Below are positions 5,432-12,449 of a stretch of DNA of 18,285 nt, piece by piece. The translations under genes were made by a program, and so were the position numbers. The notes beneath the pieces were generated by a model, which was not told the origin of the DNA, searched no databases, and worked only from the letters and a program-made list of their open reading frames with translations. Position 1 is the stretch's first letter. Every line of letters begins with the position of its first letter. Source of the DNA: JBBQTQ01 sp038213135 (GTDB taxonomy: Bacteria; Actinomycetota; Thermoleophilia; Gaiellales; Gaiellaceae); the NCBI GenBank assembly GCA_038213135.1, contig JBBQTQ010000052.1:1-18285 (forward strand), written 5' to 3'.

Positions 5432-8400
5432 ATGGCACGCGGCTTCGCGCAGCTTCCGCCTGTCCCCGATCACCCGGCTCTCGAAGAGCGGGTGCTCGCG
5501 TGGTGGGAGCAGGAGGGGATCTTCGAGCAGCTGCGCGAGCAGAACCGCGGCGGGCCGCGTTCGAGCTTCATCGACGGCCCGATCACCGCCAACAACCCGA
5601 TGGGCGTCCACCACGCGTGGGGCCGGACGCTCAAGGATCTCTTCCAGCGCTACTACGCCATGCGCGGCTTCGACCAGCGCTACCAGAACGGCTTCGACTG
5701 CCAGGGGCTCTGGGTCGAGGTCGAGACTGAGAAGGAGCTCGGGCTCAACTCCAAGCGCGAGATCGAGGAGTACGGGCTCGCCGAGTTCGCGGAGCGCTGT
5801 AAGGAGCGCGTCGCGCGCTTCGCCGACGTGATCTCGAAGCAGTCGGCCCGGCTCGGGATGTGGATGGACTGGGAGCGCAGCTACTTCACCTTCTCGGACA
5901 CGAACATCGAGTACATCTGGCGCTTCCTGAAGGCCGTGCACGAGCGCGGCTGGCTCTACAAGGGGCACCGCTCCACGCAGTGGTGCCTGCGCTGCGGCAC
6001 CTCGCTCTCACAGCACGAGCAAGCGGGCGAGGGCAACTACGAGGAGCTCGAGCATGCGTCGCTCTTCGTGCGCTTCCCGCTGAAGGATAGCGCCGACGCG
6101 CTCGTCGTCTGGACCACAACGCCCTGGACGCTCCCGGCGAACGTCGCGGCGGCCGTCCAGCCGGACGCGGAGTACGGGCTCTACGGAGAGGACTGGTGGG
6201 CAATTGCGCGGCGGCCCGACGAGAAGCCGGACCAAACCGTGCGCGGCTCGGAGCTCGTCGGGCTCGAGTACGAAGGCCCGTTCGACGAGCTCGACGCGCA
6301 GAAGGACGTCGTCCACCGGGTGATCCCGTGGGGCGAGGTCTCGCTCGAGGAGGGCACGGGCATCGTCCACATCGCGCCGGGCGCCGGCACCGAGGACTTC
6401 GACCTCTCGCGCGTGCACGACCTGCCGGTGCTCGTGCCGATCAACGAGGGCGGGCGCATGTATCCCGGCTACGGGCGCTTCGAGGGGCTCTCGACGGACG
6501 AGGTCGAGGAGCCTGTCGTCGAGCGGCTGCGCGCGGACGGGAAACTCGTCGAGGCGGGGCGCATCCGCCACCGCTACCCCGTCTGCTGGCGGTGCCGCAC
6601 GCCACTCGTCTTCCGGGTCGTCGACGACTGGTTCATCGCCTGCGACGAGATCCGGCAGCCGCTCCTCGACGCGAACGCGGGAGTCGAGTGGACGCCGGAC
6701 TTCTACTCGAAGCGGATGGACGACTGGCTGCGGAACATGGACGACTGGAACATCTCGCGCCAGCGCTACTTCGGCTTGCCGCTGCCGATCTATCCCTGCG
6801 CGGCCTGCGAGACGCTGACGGTGATCGGCTCGCGCGCGGAGCTCGAAGAGCGGGCCGTCCGGGGGCTCGAGCAGCTGCAGGAGCTGCACCGGCCTTGGAT
6901 CGACGAGGTGACGATCGCCTGCGAAGGCTGCGGTGGCGAGCTGCGGCGGATCACGGACGTCGGCGACGCCTGGCTCGACGCGGGCATCGTGCCGCTCTCG
7001 ACGCTCGGCTGGCAGAACGCGGAATGGGTCGAGGGCGGGTACGGCACCGGCGCCGCGAAGGGGCTGACGGTCGCCGACCTGCCGGACAACGACTACTGGG
7101 AGCAGTGGTTCCCGGCCGACTGGATCTCGGAGATGCGCGAGCAGATCCGGCTTTGGTTCTACTCGATCTCCTTCATGTCGATGACGCTCGTCGGCCGGCT
7201 GCCCTACCGGAAGGTACTGACCTACGAGAAGCTGCTCGACGAAACCGGGCGCGAGATGCACCGCTCGTGGGGCAATGCGATCGCAGTTGACGAGGCGCTC
7301 GACTCGATGGGCGCGGACGTCGTGCGCTGGCTCTTCTCGGGCGTCGTGCCGAGCCAAAACGTGCGCTTCGGCTACGGGCCGGCGCACGAGGTGAAGCGGC
7401 GGCTGCTGACGCTCTGGAACTCGGCGAAGTTCCTGGCGGAGTACGCGCGGATCGAGGGCTTCGCCCCGACATACGCCGATCTCGTCGACGGGCCGCCCGC
7501 AGAGAGCGCGCTCGACCGCTGGCTCGTCGCCCGTGTCGGCCGGCTGGTCGTCGAGGCGGAGGCCTCGTACGAGCGCTTCTGGACGCCCGCGCTGGTCGAG
7601 GCGTTCGAGTCGTTCGTCGAGGATCTCTCGAACTGGTACATCCGCCGCTCGCGGCGGCGGTTCTACTCGTACGACGACGCTGCGTTCCGGACGCTCTGGT
7701 TCGCGCTCGTCCAGGGGCTGCGAGTCGTCGCACCGGCGATGCCGTTTCTCGCCGAGCACCTCTGGCAGCGGCTCGTGGTGGACGCCTGCGAGGGCGCTCC
7801 GGCATCGGTCTTCCTCGCGGGTTGGCCCGAGGTCTCTGCCGTCGACGAGGGTTTGCTCGCCGAGATGGCCGAGGTGCGCGAGATCGTCGAGCTCGGGCAC
7901 AAGGTTCGCGCCGAGGAGGGCGTGAAGCTGCGGCAGCCGCTGCGGCGTGCCTCAGTGGCGGGCGCCTCGCCGGGGGTCGCGGCGCACAGCGACACGATCG
8001 AGGACGAGCTGCGCGTGAAGGAGTTGGTGTTCGTCGACGCTTCGCCGGTTCGCTTTGCCTACAAGCCGAATCTGCGCCTGCTCGGGCCGAAGCTCGGCGC
8101 CGACCTGCCCAAGGTGCGCGCTGCGCTCGAGGCGGGCGAGGTGGAGGAGCTTCCCGACGGCGGGGTGCGCGCGGCCGGCCATGAGCTGACCCCGGACGAG
8201 CTGCTCGTCGAGCGCACGCGCGAATCGGGCTGGGCGCATTCCGAGCGGCTCTCCCTGGGCCTCGACACCGAGCTCGACCCCGAGCTCGAGCTCGAAGGAC
8301 GCCTGCTCGACGTGGTGCATACGGTGAACACGATGCGCAAAGACGCGGGCCTGGAGCTCACTGACCGGATCCGCTTGCGCCTGCCCGACTCGGCGCGCGA

Positions 8401-8497
8401 TCTCCTCGCCTACGAGGAGCGGATCAAGGAGGAGACCTTGGCCGTCGAGGTCTCCGTCGGCGGCTCCGAGCTGACGATCGAGAAGGTCGGCGCCTGA
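5432..8497 (+). CDS. ileS: Isoleucyl-tRNA synthetase with swapped HIGH motif (GVHH)
   Basis: A 1021-aa class I aminoacyl-tRNA synthetase that charges tRNA-Ile with isoleucine and edits valine. The catalytic domain begins around residue 45. WTTTPWTLPANVAAAV (about 231-246) is the editing-domain signature, and zinc-type Cys pairs (CLRC, CWRC, CAAC, CEGC) are scattered through it. The C-terminal half has the helical anticodon-binding region (WNSAKFLAEY, LSNWYIRRSRRRFY). The HIGH motif reads G58-V-H-H61 instead of HxGH, and the KMSKS motif reads EMHRS (608-612). The GXHH swap is known from type 2 IleRS, where it is linked to strong mupirocin resistance. The rest of the protein looks intact, so I expect a working enzyme. 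The ATG at 5432 follows TAGAAT by 7 nt, so the mRNA may be leaderless; the open frame further upstream is not coding. Confidence 0.93.
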   Translation: MARGFAQLPPVPDHPALEERVLAWWEQEGIFEQLREQNRGGPRSSFIDGPITANNPMGVHHAWGRTLKDLFQRYYAMRGFDQRYQNGFDCQGLWVEVETEKELGLNSKREIEEYGLAEFAERCKERVARFADVISKQSARLGMWMDWERSYFTFSDTNIEYIWRFLKAVHERGWLYKGHRSTQWCLRCGTSLSQHEQAGEGNYEELEHASLFVRFPLKDSADALVVWTTTPWTLPANVAAAVQPDAEYGLYGEDWWAIARRPDEKPDQTVRGSELVGLEYEGPFDELDAQKDVVHRVIPWGEVSLEEGTGIVHIAPGAGTEDFDLSRVHDLPVLVPINEGGRMYPGYGRFEGLSTDEVEEPVVERLRADGKLVEAGRIRHRYPVCWRCRTPLVFRVVDDWFIACDEIRQPLLDANAGVEWTPDFYSKRMDDWLRNMDDWNISRQRYFGLPLPIYPCAACETLTVIGSRAELEERAVRGLEQLQELHRPWIDEVTIACEGCGGELRRITDVGDAWLDAGIVPLSTLGWQNAEWVEGGYGTGAAKGLTVADLPDNDYWEQWFPADWISEMREQIRLWFYSISFMSMTLVGRLPYRKVLTYEKLLDETGREMHRSWGNAIAVDEALDSMGADVVRWLFSGVVPSQNVRFGYGPAHEVKRRLLTLWNSAKFLAEYARIEGFAPTYADLVDGPPAESALDRWLVARVGRLVVEAEASYERFWTPALVEAFESFVEDLSNWYIRRSRRRFYSYDDAAFRTLWFALVQGLRVVAPAMPFLAEHLWQRLVVDACEGAPASVFLAGWPEVSAVDEGLLAEMAEVREIVELGHKVRAEEGVKLRQPLRRASVAGASPGVAAHSDTIEDELRVKELVFVDASPVRFAYKPNLRLLGPKLGADLPKVRAALEAGEVEELPDGGVRAAGHELTPDELLVERTRESGWAHSERLSLGLDTELDPELELEGRLLDVVHTVNTMRKDAGLELTDRIRLRLPDSARDLLAYEERIKEETLAVEVSVGGSELTIEKVGA

Positions 8498-8499
8498 GC

Positions 8500-8775
8500 C
8501 TGCTGGAGCTCTTCCTCCTCTGCGAGCAGGCGAGGGCCGAATACGTGCGCCGCCCGGCCGGAGAGCTGGTCGGAGCGCTCGACGAGCGAACGCGCGTCCT
8601 CTTCGTCAGCCACATCACCTCGCGAACCGCGTTGCGCTTGCCGGTCGAGGAGCTCTGCCACGCCGCCCACGAAGCTGGCGCGCTCGCGATCGTCGACGGC
8701 GCGCATGCGGTCGCGCAGGTCCCGCTCGCGCTCGAGCAGCTCGGCGCCGACGCCTACGCCGGCGATTGCCACAAC
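8500..8775 (+). pseudogene. Class-V aminotransferase fragment, broken at the PLP-lysine motif
   Basis: The frame from about 8500 to the stop at 8776 encodes a fragment of a class-V aminotransferase (isopenicillin-N-epimerase/cysteine-desulfurase-like). It contains TRVLFVSHITSRTALRLPVE, then AIVDGAHAVAQ, where the Asp and His contact PLP, and ends in GADAYAGDCHN followed by a stop. In the family the motif continues GDCHKW, the Lys being the PLP-linked residue. The gene is therefore cut at that codon, where the serine-recombinase element begins. About 150 N-terminal residues are also missing: the coding signal fades into the sequence just after the ileS stop (8497). A fragment truncated at both ends cannot be a working enzyme. 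Confidence 0.8.
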
Positions 8776-8785
8776 TGACTAGGGA
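8763..8785. other. Candidate left attachment junction (attL)
   Basis: Aminotransferase homology continues through the bases CCACAA (8769-8774, His plus the first two bases of the Lys codon) and stops at 8775. The recombinase promoter and gene follow at once. This is the pattern expected when a large serine integrase has recombined inside the aminotransferase gene. The exact crossover dinucleotide cannot be set without the right end. Confidence 0.5.
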
Positions 8786-8812
8786 TATACTGGCGTAGTC
8801 ATCTACGAGAGG
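8786..8812 (+). promoter_or_regulatory. Recombinase -10 box and ribosome-binding site
   Basis: TATACT lies at 8786-8791 and GAGAGG at 8807-8812, 6 nt before the ATG at 8819. A TTGCCA at 8766-8771 resembles a -35 but is only 14 nt from the -10, too close to be convincing. Part of this promoter region would be host DNA. Confidence 0.5.
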
Positions 8813-8818
8813 CGCGCC

Positions 8819-10294
8819 ATGAAGCGGGTTGCGGGATACAGCAGGATTTCGAGGGTCGGCCCTCGGGGCGGCGATTCGTTCCGTTCCCCGGTAGACCAGG
8901 CGAAGGCGATCCGCGCCCATGCGAAGGCGCGCGGGCTGCGCCTGGTCGAGATCGCCGACGAGCGCGATGTCAGCGGCGGCACGATGGCACGGCCGGAGTT
9001 GCGCCGGCTGATCGACAAGATCCGCGCCGGCCAGCTGGAGGGGATCGTCGTTGCGCGGCTCGATCGTTTTGCGCGCACGTTGGTCGGCGGTATCCAGGCG
9101 CTCGAGGAAATCCACGCGGCGGGCGGATTCGTGCAAACCGTTGAGGGCGGCATCGACACGTCGACGTCGGGCGGCGCGATGGGCGACCTGCAACTCAACC
9201 TGCTCCTGACGTTGGCGCAGTGGGAACGGGCTGTACGCGCGGAGGGCTTTGAATCTGCGAAGCAGGGCGCGGTTGATCGCGGCGTCCACATCGCGGGCAC
9301 CGTCCCTGTCGGCTATCTGCGTCAAGGGAAGGGGATGCCGCTGGTCGTTGACGACGCGAAGGCATTTGCTGTCACTGAGGCTTTCCGGTTGCGCGCGGCC
9401 GGCTCGACGCTCTCCCAGGTCGGCAGCTACCTCGACGGGGCGATCCCAGGCGGTCCTTCTAGCAAAGGCGGTTGGGCGCGCAACAGTGTCGCCCGCCTGC
9501 TCGCGAACCCGGTCTATACGGGGCAAGCTCGGCAGGGTGTCCACCGCAAAGAGGGAGCGCACCCGGCGCTCGTCGCTCCGGACACGTTCCGTCTCGCCGG
9601 GGCGATGGCGACGACGGACAGCCGAACCCCGTCTGAACGAGCGACCAAAAGCCTGCTCGCTGGACTCGTTGCTTGCGGCGCCTGCGGTCACGCATTGGAC
9701 CGCAACACGGTCGGCGGGAAATACTTGGTCTACCGCTGCCGCGCCCATTCCGCGGAGGGCGACTGTCGCGAACCAACGTCGGTCATGGTCGCAACGCTCG
9801 ACGAGTACGTGACCGAGGCTGCGCTCGCACGGCTCGACTCGTTCCGCGCCAAAGCCGTCCAAGCGGACGATGCAACCGGCGGGCTGCGCGCACGACTCGC
9901 CGCGGCCGTCGCGAAACGAGCACCGTTCGAGGACGCCGACTACGTTGCCGTGCTCGGCATGCAGGCTGCGCGGCGCGCACTCGTCCGCGTCGACAAGGAG
10001 ATTGAGGCGCTCGAGTCCGAGCTCGCGAACGTGACCCGTTCCGCGAACGCCGCCGATCTCCCTGATGCTGCTTCGGCGCGCGAGCATTGGCCGTCACTCA
10101 CCGTTCCCGAGCGGAGACAGATCCTGTCCGCGATGATCGAGGCTGTTTTCGTCAACCGTGGCGACACTCGCCGCACCCCTGTCCAGGATCGGGCGAACCT
10201 CGTTTGGGCGGGGGAGATCCTGCCGCTCGACCGTCCGAGCCGCGGCCGTCGCCGCGACAATCACGAAGTCGAGGCCGGGATGGCGGCGGCGTAG
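8819..10294 (+). CDS. Large serine recombinase (integrase)
   Basis: A 491-aa large serine recombinase, which integrates and excises DNA by a concerted double-strand break with 5'-phosphoserine links. Residues 1-150 form the resolvase catalytic domain: GYSRIS with candidate nucleophile S11, the VSGGTMARPELRRLI segment, and VARLDRFART with the active-site arginines. The recombinase DNA-binding domain follows (about 155-260). A zinc ribbon with C286, C289, C307 and C316 comes next, then a charged, coiled-coil-like C-terminal part (about 370-415) of the kind that controls integration direction. The length is normal for large serine integrases. It lies 44 bp from a broken aminotransferase gene and is probably the integrase of this element. 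No separate recombination directionality factor could be recognised, although small orphans nearby are candidates. Confidence 0.93.
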   Translation: MKRVAGYSRISRVGPRGGDSFRSPVDQAKAIRAHAKARGLRLVEIADERDVSGGTMARPELRRLIDKIRAGQLEGIVVARLDRFARTLVGGIQALEEIHAAGGFVQTVEGGIDTSTSGGAMGDLQLNLLLTLAQWERAVRAEGFESAKQGAVDRGVHIAGTVPVGYLRQGKGMPLVVDDAKAFAVTEAFRLRAAGSTLSQVGSYLDGAIPGGPSSKGGWARNSVARLLANPVYTGQARQGVHRKEGAHPALVAPDTFRLAGAMATTDSRTPSERATKSLLAGLVACGACGHALDRNTVGGKYLVYRCRAHSAEGDCREPTSVMVATLDEYVTEAALARLDSFRAKAVQADDATGGLRARLAAAVAKRAPFEDADYVAVLGMQAARRALVRVDKEIEALESELANVTRSANAADLPDAASAREHWPSLTVPERRQILSAMIEAVFVNRGDTRRTPVQDRANLVWAGEILPLDRPSRGRRRDNHEVEAGMAAA

Positions 10295-10379
10295 AACACC
10301 CGTCAGCGCCTCCATGCCCGCGTAAGCGGCCAGGTCTGAGCTACCGCCCCGGTTCCCGTTTCGGTGCCATTTCTGCCGC

Positions 10380-11423
10380 TCAACCATGCGGGTTTGCGGC
10401 CCCCTTTTCGGCTGTCCGGGACTTGCTCAGGCACTTGCGGACGTAGGGCTCCGAAACACCGAGCTTTTCCGAGATCGCACCGACGACCAGGCCGCGGCTC
10501 TTGAGTAGCGCGGCGATCTCCATCGTCTCGCTTGTGGGGCGCCGCCGCCGCTTCCCGACCCTGTAGCGGCCGTTGCGGCGGGCTGCCTCGATCGCGTCGA
10601 GCTCAACCGCGTCCGGCTCACCCTTCTCTTTCGCTGGCCTCGTCGGCAGGTTCCACGTCTCGATCTGCCAGTCCGTGACCGCGAGCGCCTCCACTGTGAT
10701 CGGTGCCCCGCCGGAGTAGGTCGCTAGCTTCTCCGCGACCTTCTGAGCAGCGATCCGCCCTGACTTGTCGGAGTCGAACAGGGTGTAGACATGCGTTTCG
10801 ACGTTCGCTTTCTCCCAGGCGTTCCGTGCTTCCTGGGCAGCCGAATGGCAGTAGGTGTCAGACGACTGGCCGCGCGCCACCATCAGCCTGACGTCGTAGG
10901 CGTAGGTGATCTCGGAGACGATGCTCGCTAGCGCGTCCTTTTCGAGCCAGAGCTCCAGGCGCACGTTCTGTGAGCGCCAAAGGTTGCGGCGATAGGTGCG
11001 CGCCGTCTCCTGCAGCACGTCGTCTACGTCATCCCAGGTCTCGGGTGCGTGGACCCAGCGCGTCCCGTCAGCGATGAACTCCCACGGCAGGATTCCCTCA
11101 CGCCTCATCAGCAGGATCTGTCGTTGCACCTGCCTGTAGCCCGCCTCGGTCTTCTCCACGATGCCGCGGACGGTCAGCGCGTAGAACGCCTGCCTCACGG
11201 TCATGACGTCGTAGTCGGGCAGAAGGCCGTGGACCTCTTCGCGGATCAGGCGCGCATGACCGCCGAGGGAGCCCCTGGGACGCCCTCCTCGTTTTCTTGT
11301 TCTACGGCGAGGAAACTCCGACTCCGACTGGCACGCGGCCCAGTGCGCGTCCCATTGCTTCGGAGCGAGTGCCACGAAGTGCTCAAAGAGTGCCTGGAGG
11401 TCGATGTCCGGCCGTTCGCTCAC
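10380..11423 (-). CDS. Spo11/TopoVI-A-like (Mini-A type) TOPRIM protein with C-terminal HTH
   Basis: A 347-aa protein resembling the A subunit of type IIB topoisomerases/Spo11 in stand-alone form. MTVRQAFYAL (74-83) matches the winged-helix motif T-x-R-x-x-(Y/F)-Y, whose last Tyr cleaves DNA in TopoVI-A/Spo11, so Y81 is the candidate nucleophile. ELWLEKDAL (157-165) supplies the TOPRIM Glu (E161), and TLFDSDKSG (214-222) the DxD pair (D217, D219). LAVTDWQIETWNLPTRPAK (247-265) is also family-like. After VELDAI the usual ending is replaced by a basic stretch and a helix-turn-helix (about 300-333, AISEKLGVSEPYVRKCL). No B-type ATPase subunit is nearby. The GTG start at 11423 overlaps the stop of the SWIM gene (GTGA). 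The role may be DNA cleavage or processing for the element; activity is not proven. Confidence 0.75.
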   Translation of the reverse strand: MSERPDIDLQALFEHFVALAPKQWDAHWAACQSESEFPRRRTRKRGGRPRGSLGGHARLIREEVHGLLPDYDVMTVRQAFYALTVRGIVEKTEAGYRQVQRQILLMRREGILPWEFIADGTRWVHAPETWDDVDDVLQETARTYRRNLWRSQNVRLELWLEKDALASIVSEITYAYDVRLMVARGQSSDTYCHSAAQEARNAWEKANVETHVYTLFDSDKSGRIAAQKVAEKLATYSGGAPITVEALAVTDWQIETWNLPTRPAKEKGEPDAVELDAIEAARRNGRYRVGKRRRRPTSETMEIAALLKSRGLVVGAISEKLGVSEPYVRKCLSKSRTAEKGAANPHG

Positions 11424-11650
11424 GACGGCTGCCTCGGTTCGAGCGCGACGACCAAGCCGAGCGCGCGCAAGTGCGAGCAGCGCGATCTAGCTGGACAACT
11501 GCACCACCAGCCGCGCTCGTCGTAACCGAGATGCCAGACCGAGCCGTCGCCGCGGCAGTCAGCTTCAACGATGCCGGCGTGCTCGTCGAGGCGGCGAACA
11601 ATCAGCCGACCCTCGGCGACGTAGGCGCGGCCTTTCTCGGTGGCGGTCAC
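11420..11650 (-). CDS. 76-aa SWIM zinc-finger protein
   Basis: A small protein with a C-terminal SWIM motif, CxCx(n)CxH, here C50-S-C52-x5-C58-S-H60 in WWCSCPARSRCSHLRALGLV. SWIM fingers bind zinc and mediate DNA or protein contacts in transposases, SWI/SNF-related ATPases and recombination mediators. The N-terminal half (about 7-47) looks like a small beta domain that presents the finger. The GTG at 11650 has GAGGGG 5 nt upstream and overlaps the preceding stop codon (GTGA). Its own stop overlaps the GTG of the TOPRIM protein. Fixed, coupled translation with a Spo11-like protein suggests they act together, for example with the finger recruiting the TOPRIM protein to DNA; that is inference. 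Confidence 0.72.
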   Translation of the reverse strand: MTATEKGRAYVAEGRLIVRRLDEHAGIVEADCRGDGSVWHLGYDERGWWCSCPARSRCSHLRALGLVVALEPRQPS

Positions 11651-11787
11651 GCTCGCCCCTCGCGAATGTCTGCGTGTTTCCAGTAGAGCCGGTTCGCCTC
11701 AGCGAGCTCCAGCCGGGTTGCTCTGCCGAGGCGGGTGCTGGTGGTCGTGCAGCGCCACCACGCGGAGAAAAGTGGGGAGCGCTTCAC
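11647..11787 (-). CDS. 46-aa basic hypothetical protein in GTGA chain
   Basis: A 46-aa frame beginning MKRSPLFSAWWRCTTTSTRL and ending YWKHADIREGRA. It is basic and Trp-containing, with a helical stretch (TRLELAEANRLYWKHADI) and no recognised domain. It was found by following stop/start overlaps. Its GTG (11787-11785) overlaps the TGA of the zinc-finger gene above, and its TGA (11649-11647) overlaps the GTG of the SWIM gene below. GGAGG lies 8 nt upstream of its start. The exact chaining on both sides makes it likely to be translated although it is very short. Its function is unknown. Confidence 0.6.
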   Translation of the reverse strand: MKRSPLFSAWWRCTTTSTRLGRATRLELAEANRLYWKHADIREGRA

Positions 11788-11936
11788 GCTGACCGCCTCC
11801 ACCCCGGGAGGCCGTGGCAGTCACGGGCGAGATGCCGGTCGAGAAACTCTTTACTGGGGAGACGCGCGCCGCATTGCGTGCAGCGGGCGTACCTCAGCGG
11901 CCGCGGCAGTCGGCGCAGGTCTGGGCGCTGCTTCAC
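11784..11936 (-). CDS. 50-aa C2HC zinc-finger protein in GTGA chain
   Basis: A 50-aa protein whose middle reads YARCTQCGARLPSKEFLDRH, then LARDCHG. C19, C22, H35 and C40 give a C-x2-C-x12-H-x4-C pattern like a C2HC or C2H2-type finger, a fold used for nucleic-acid or protein binding. Flanks are basic (MKQRPDLRRLPRPLR and PGWRRSA). The GTG start (11936-11934) overlaps the TGA of the 112-aa frame upstream, and its TGA (11786-11784) overlaps the GTG of the 46-aa gene. No other domain fits in this length. It is the first of two zinc-finger proteins before the TOPRIM gene. Confidence 0.65.
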   Translation of the reverse strand: MKQRPDLRRLPRPLRYARCTQCGARLPSKEFLDRHLARDCHGLPGWRRSA

Positions 11937-12271
11937 GCCACACCCCGGAGAGGCGCGGCGGCTAGTTCAGGTTCTGGCGGAGGCTCGTCGGCTAATCGGC
12001 CGGGTCCGCGAGAGCCCCGCGAACGGGCGCGGCGAACACGTCGCGGTGAGGGCCTAGCCGTTCGTGACGGACGTGCCACGACGCGCCGGGGCGCCGCCCA
12101 ACCCATAAAGCGCCACGCAATCCGTTGCCCCTCATCTTGCGACACGCCACGTGCGATGACCGTTCTCCGCAGCGCTCCGCGCCTGCCACGGCAGACAGTG
12201 ACCGTGCCGTCCGCGCCGTACTTGACGAAGGCGTGCTGCCGCCGACGCGCAGTTACGTCACGCGCTGCCAT
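11933..12271 (-). CDS. 112-aa basic hypothetical protein heading the GTGA chain
   Basis: An ATG at 12271 preceded by AAGGA at 7 nt opens a 112-aa frame. The N-terminal half (MAARDVTARRRQHAFVKYGA to about residue 58, RIAWRFMGW) has protein-like composition. The C-terminal half is low-complexity, Arg/Ser/Pro-rich, and has weaker third-position GC bias; another frame there (11992-12189) looks at least as coding-like. A frameshift or a shorter true gene is therefore possible. In favour of the full frame, its TGA (11935-11933) overlaps the GTG of the zinc-finger gene in the same GTGA style as the next three junctions. In-frame starts further upstream (up to 12397) lack a ribosome-binding site. No family recognised. 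Confidence 0.45.
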   Translation of the reverse strand: MAARDVTARRRQHAFVKYGADGTVTVCRGRRGALRRTVIARGVSQDEGQRIAWRFMGWAAPRRVVARPSRTARPSPRRVRRARSRGSRGPGRLADEPPPEPELAAAPLRGVA

Positions 12272-12362
12272 GTGTCGGTCCTTCTCAGTCTTGAGCCCTG
12301 TCGAGGCATAGAGCAGCATGGTCGCATTTCGGTTCGGACGTACTGCTCTCTGAAACGACGAA

Positions 12363-12379
12363 CGGCCCGCGAGGGGCCG
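12363..12379 (-). terminator. Hairpin between two leftward gene clusters
   Basis: CGGCCC (12363-12368) and GGGCCG (12374-12379) pair around GCGAG. It lies in the 178-bp gap between the stop at 12450 and the start at 12271, where it could end the upstream cluster. There is no T-tract. The rest of the gap shows nothing certain. Confidence 0.35.
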
Positions 12380-12449
12380 AACGCCGGACAGTTTCAAGAC
12401 GAGCCAGGACGCGACTCGAACGTCAGGGTACTACCCGGGGACGATGGAG

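Noticed and set aside
6008..7900. 630-aa minus-strand open frame inside ileS
   Set aside because: Mirror frame of a GC-rich gene; its sequence is Asp/Arg/Val-rich with no motif, and the plus strand is clearly IleRS.
8615..10087. 490-aa minus-strand open frame over the recombinase
   Set aside because: Antisense shadow; the plus-strand frame has complete serine-recombinase motifs and a zinc ribbon.
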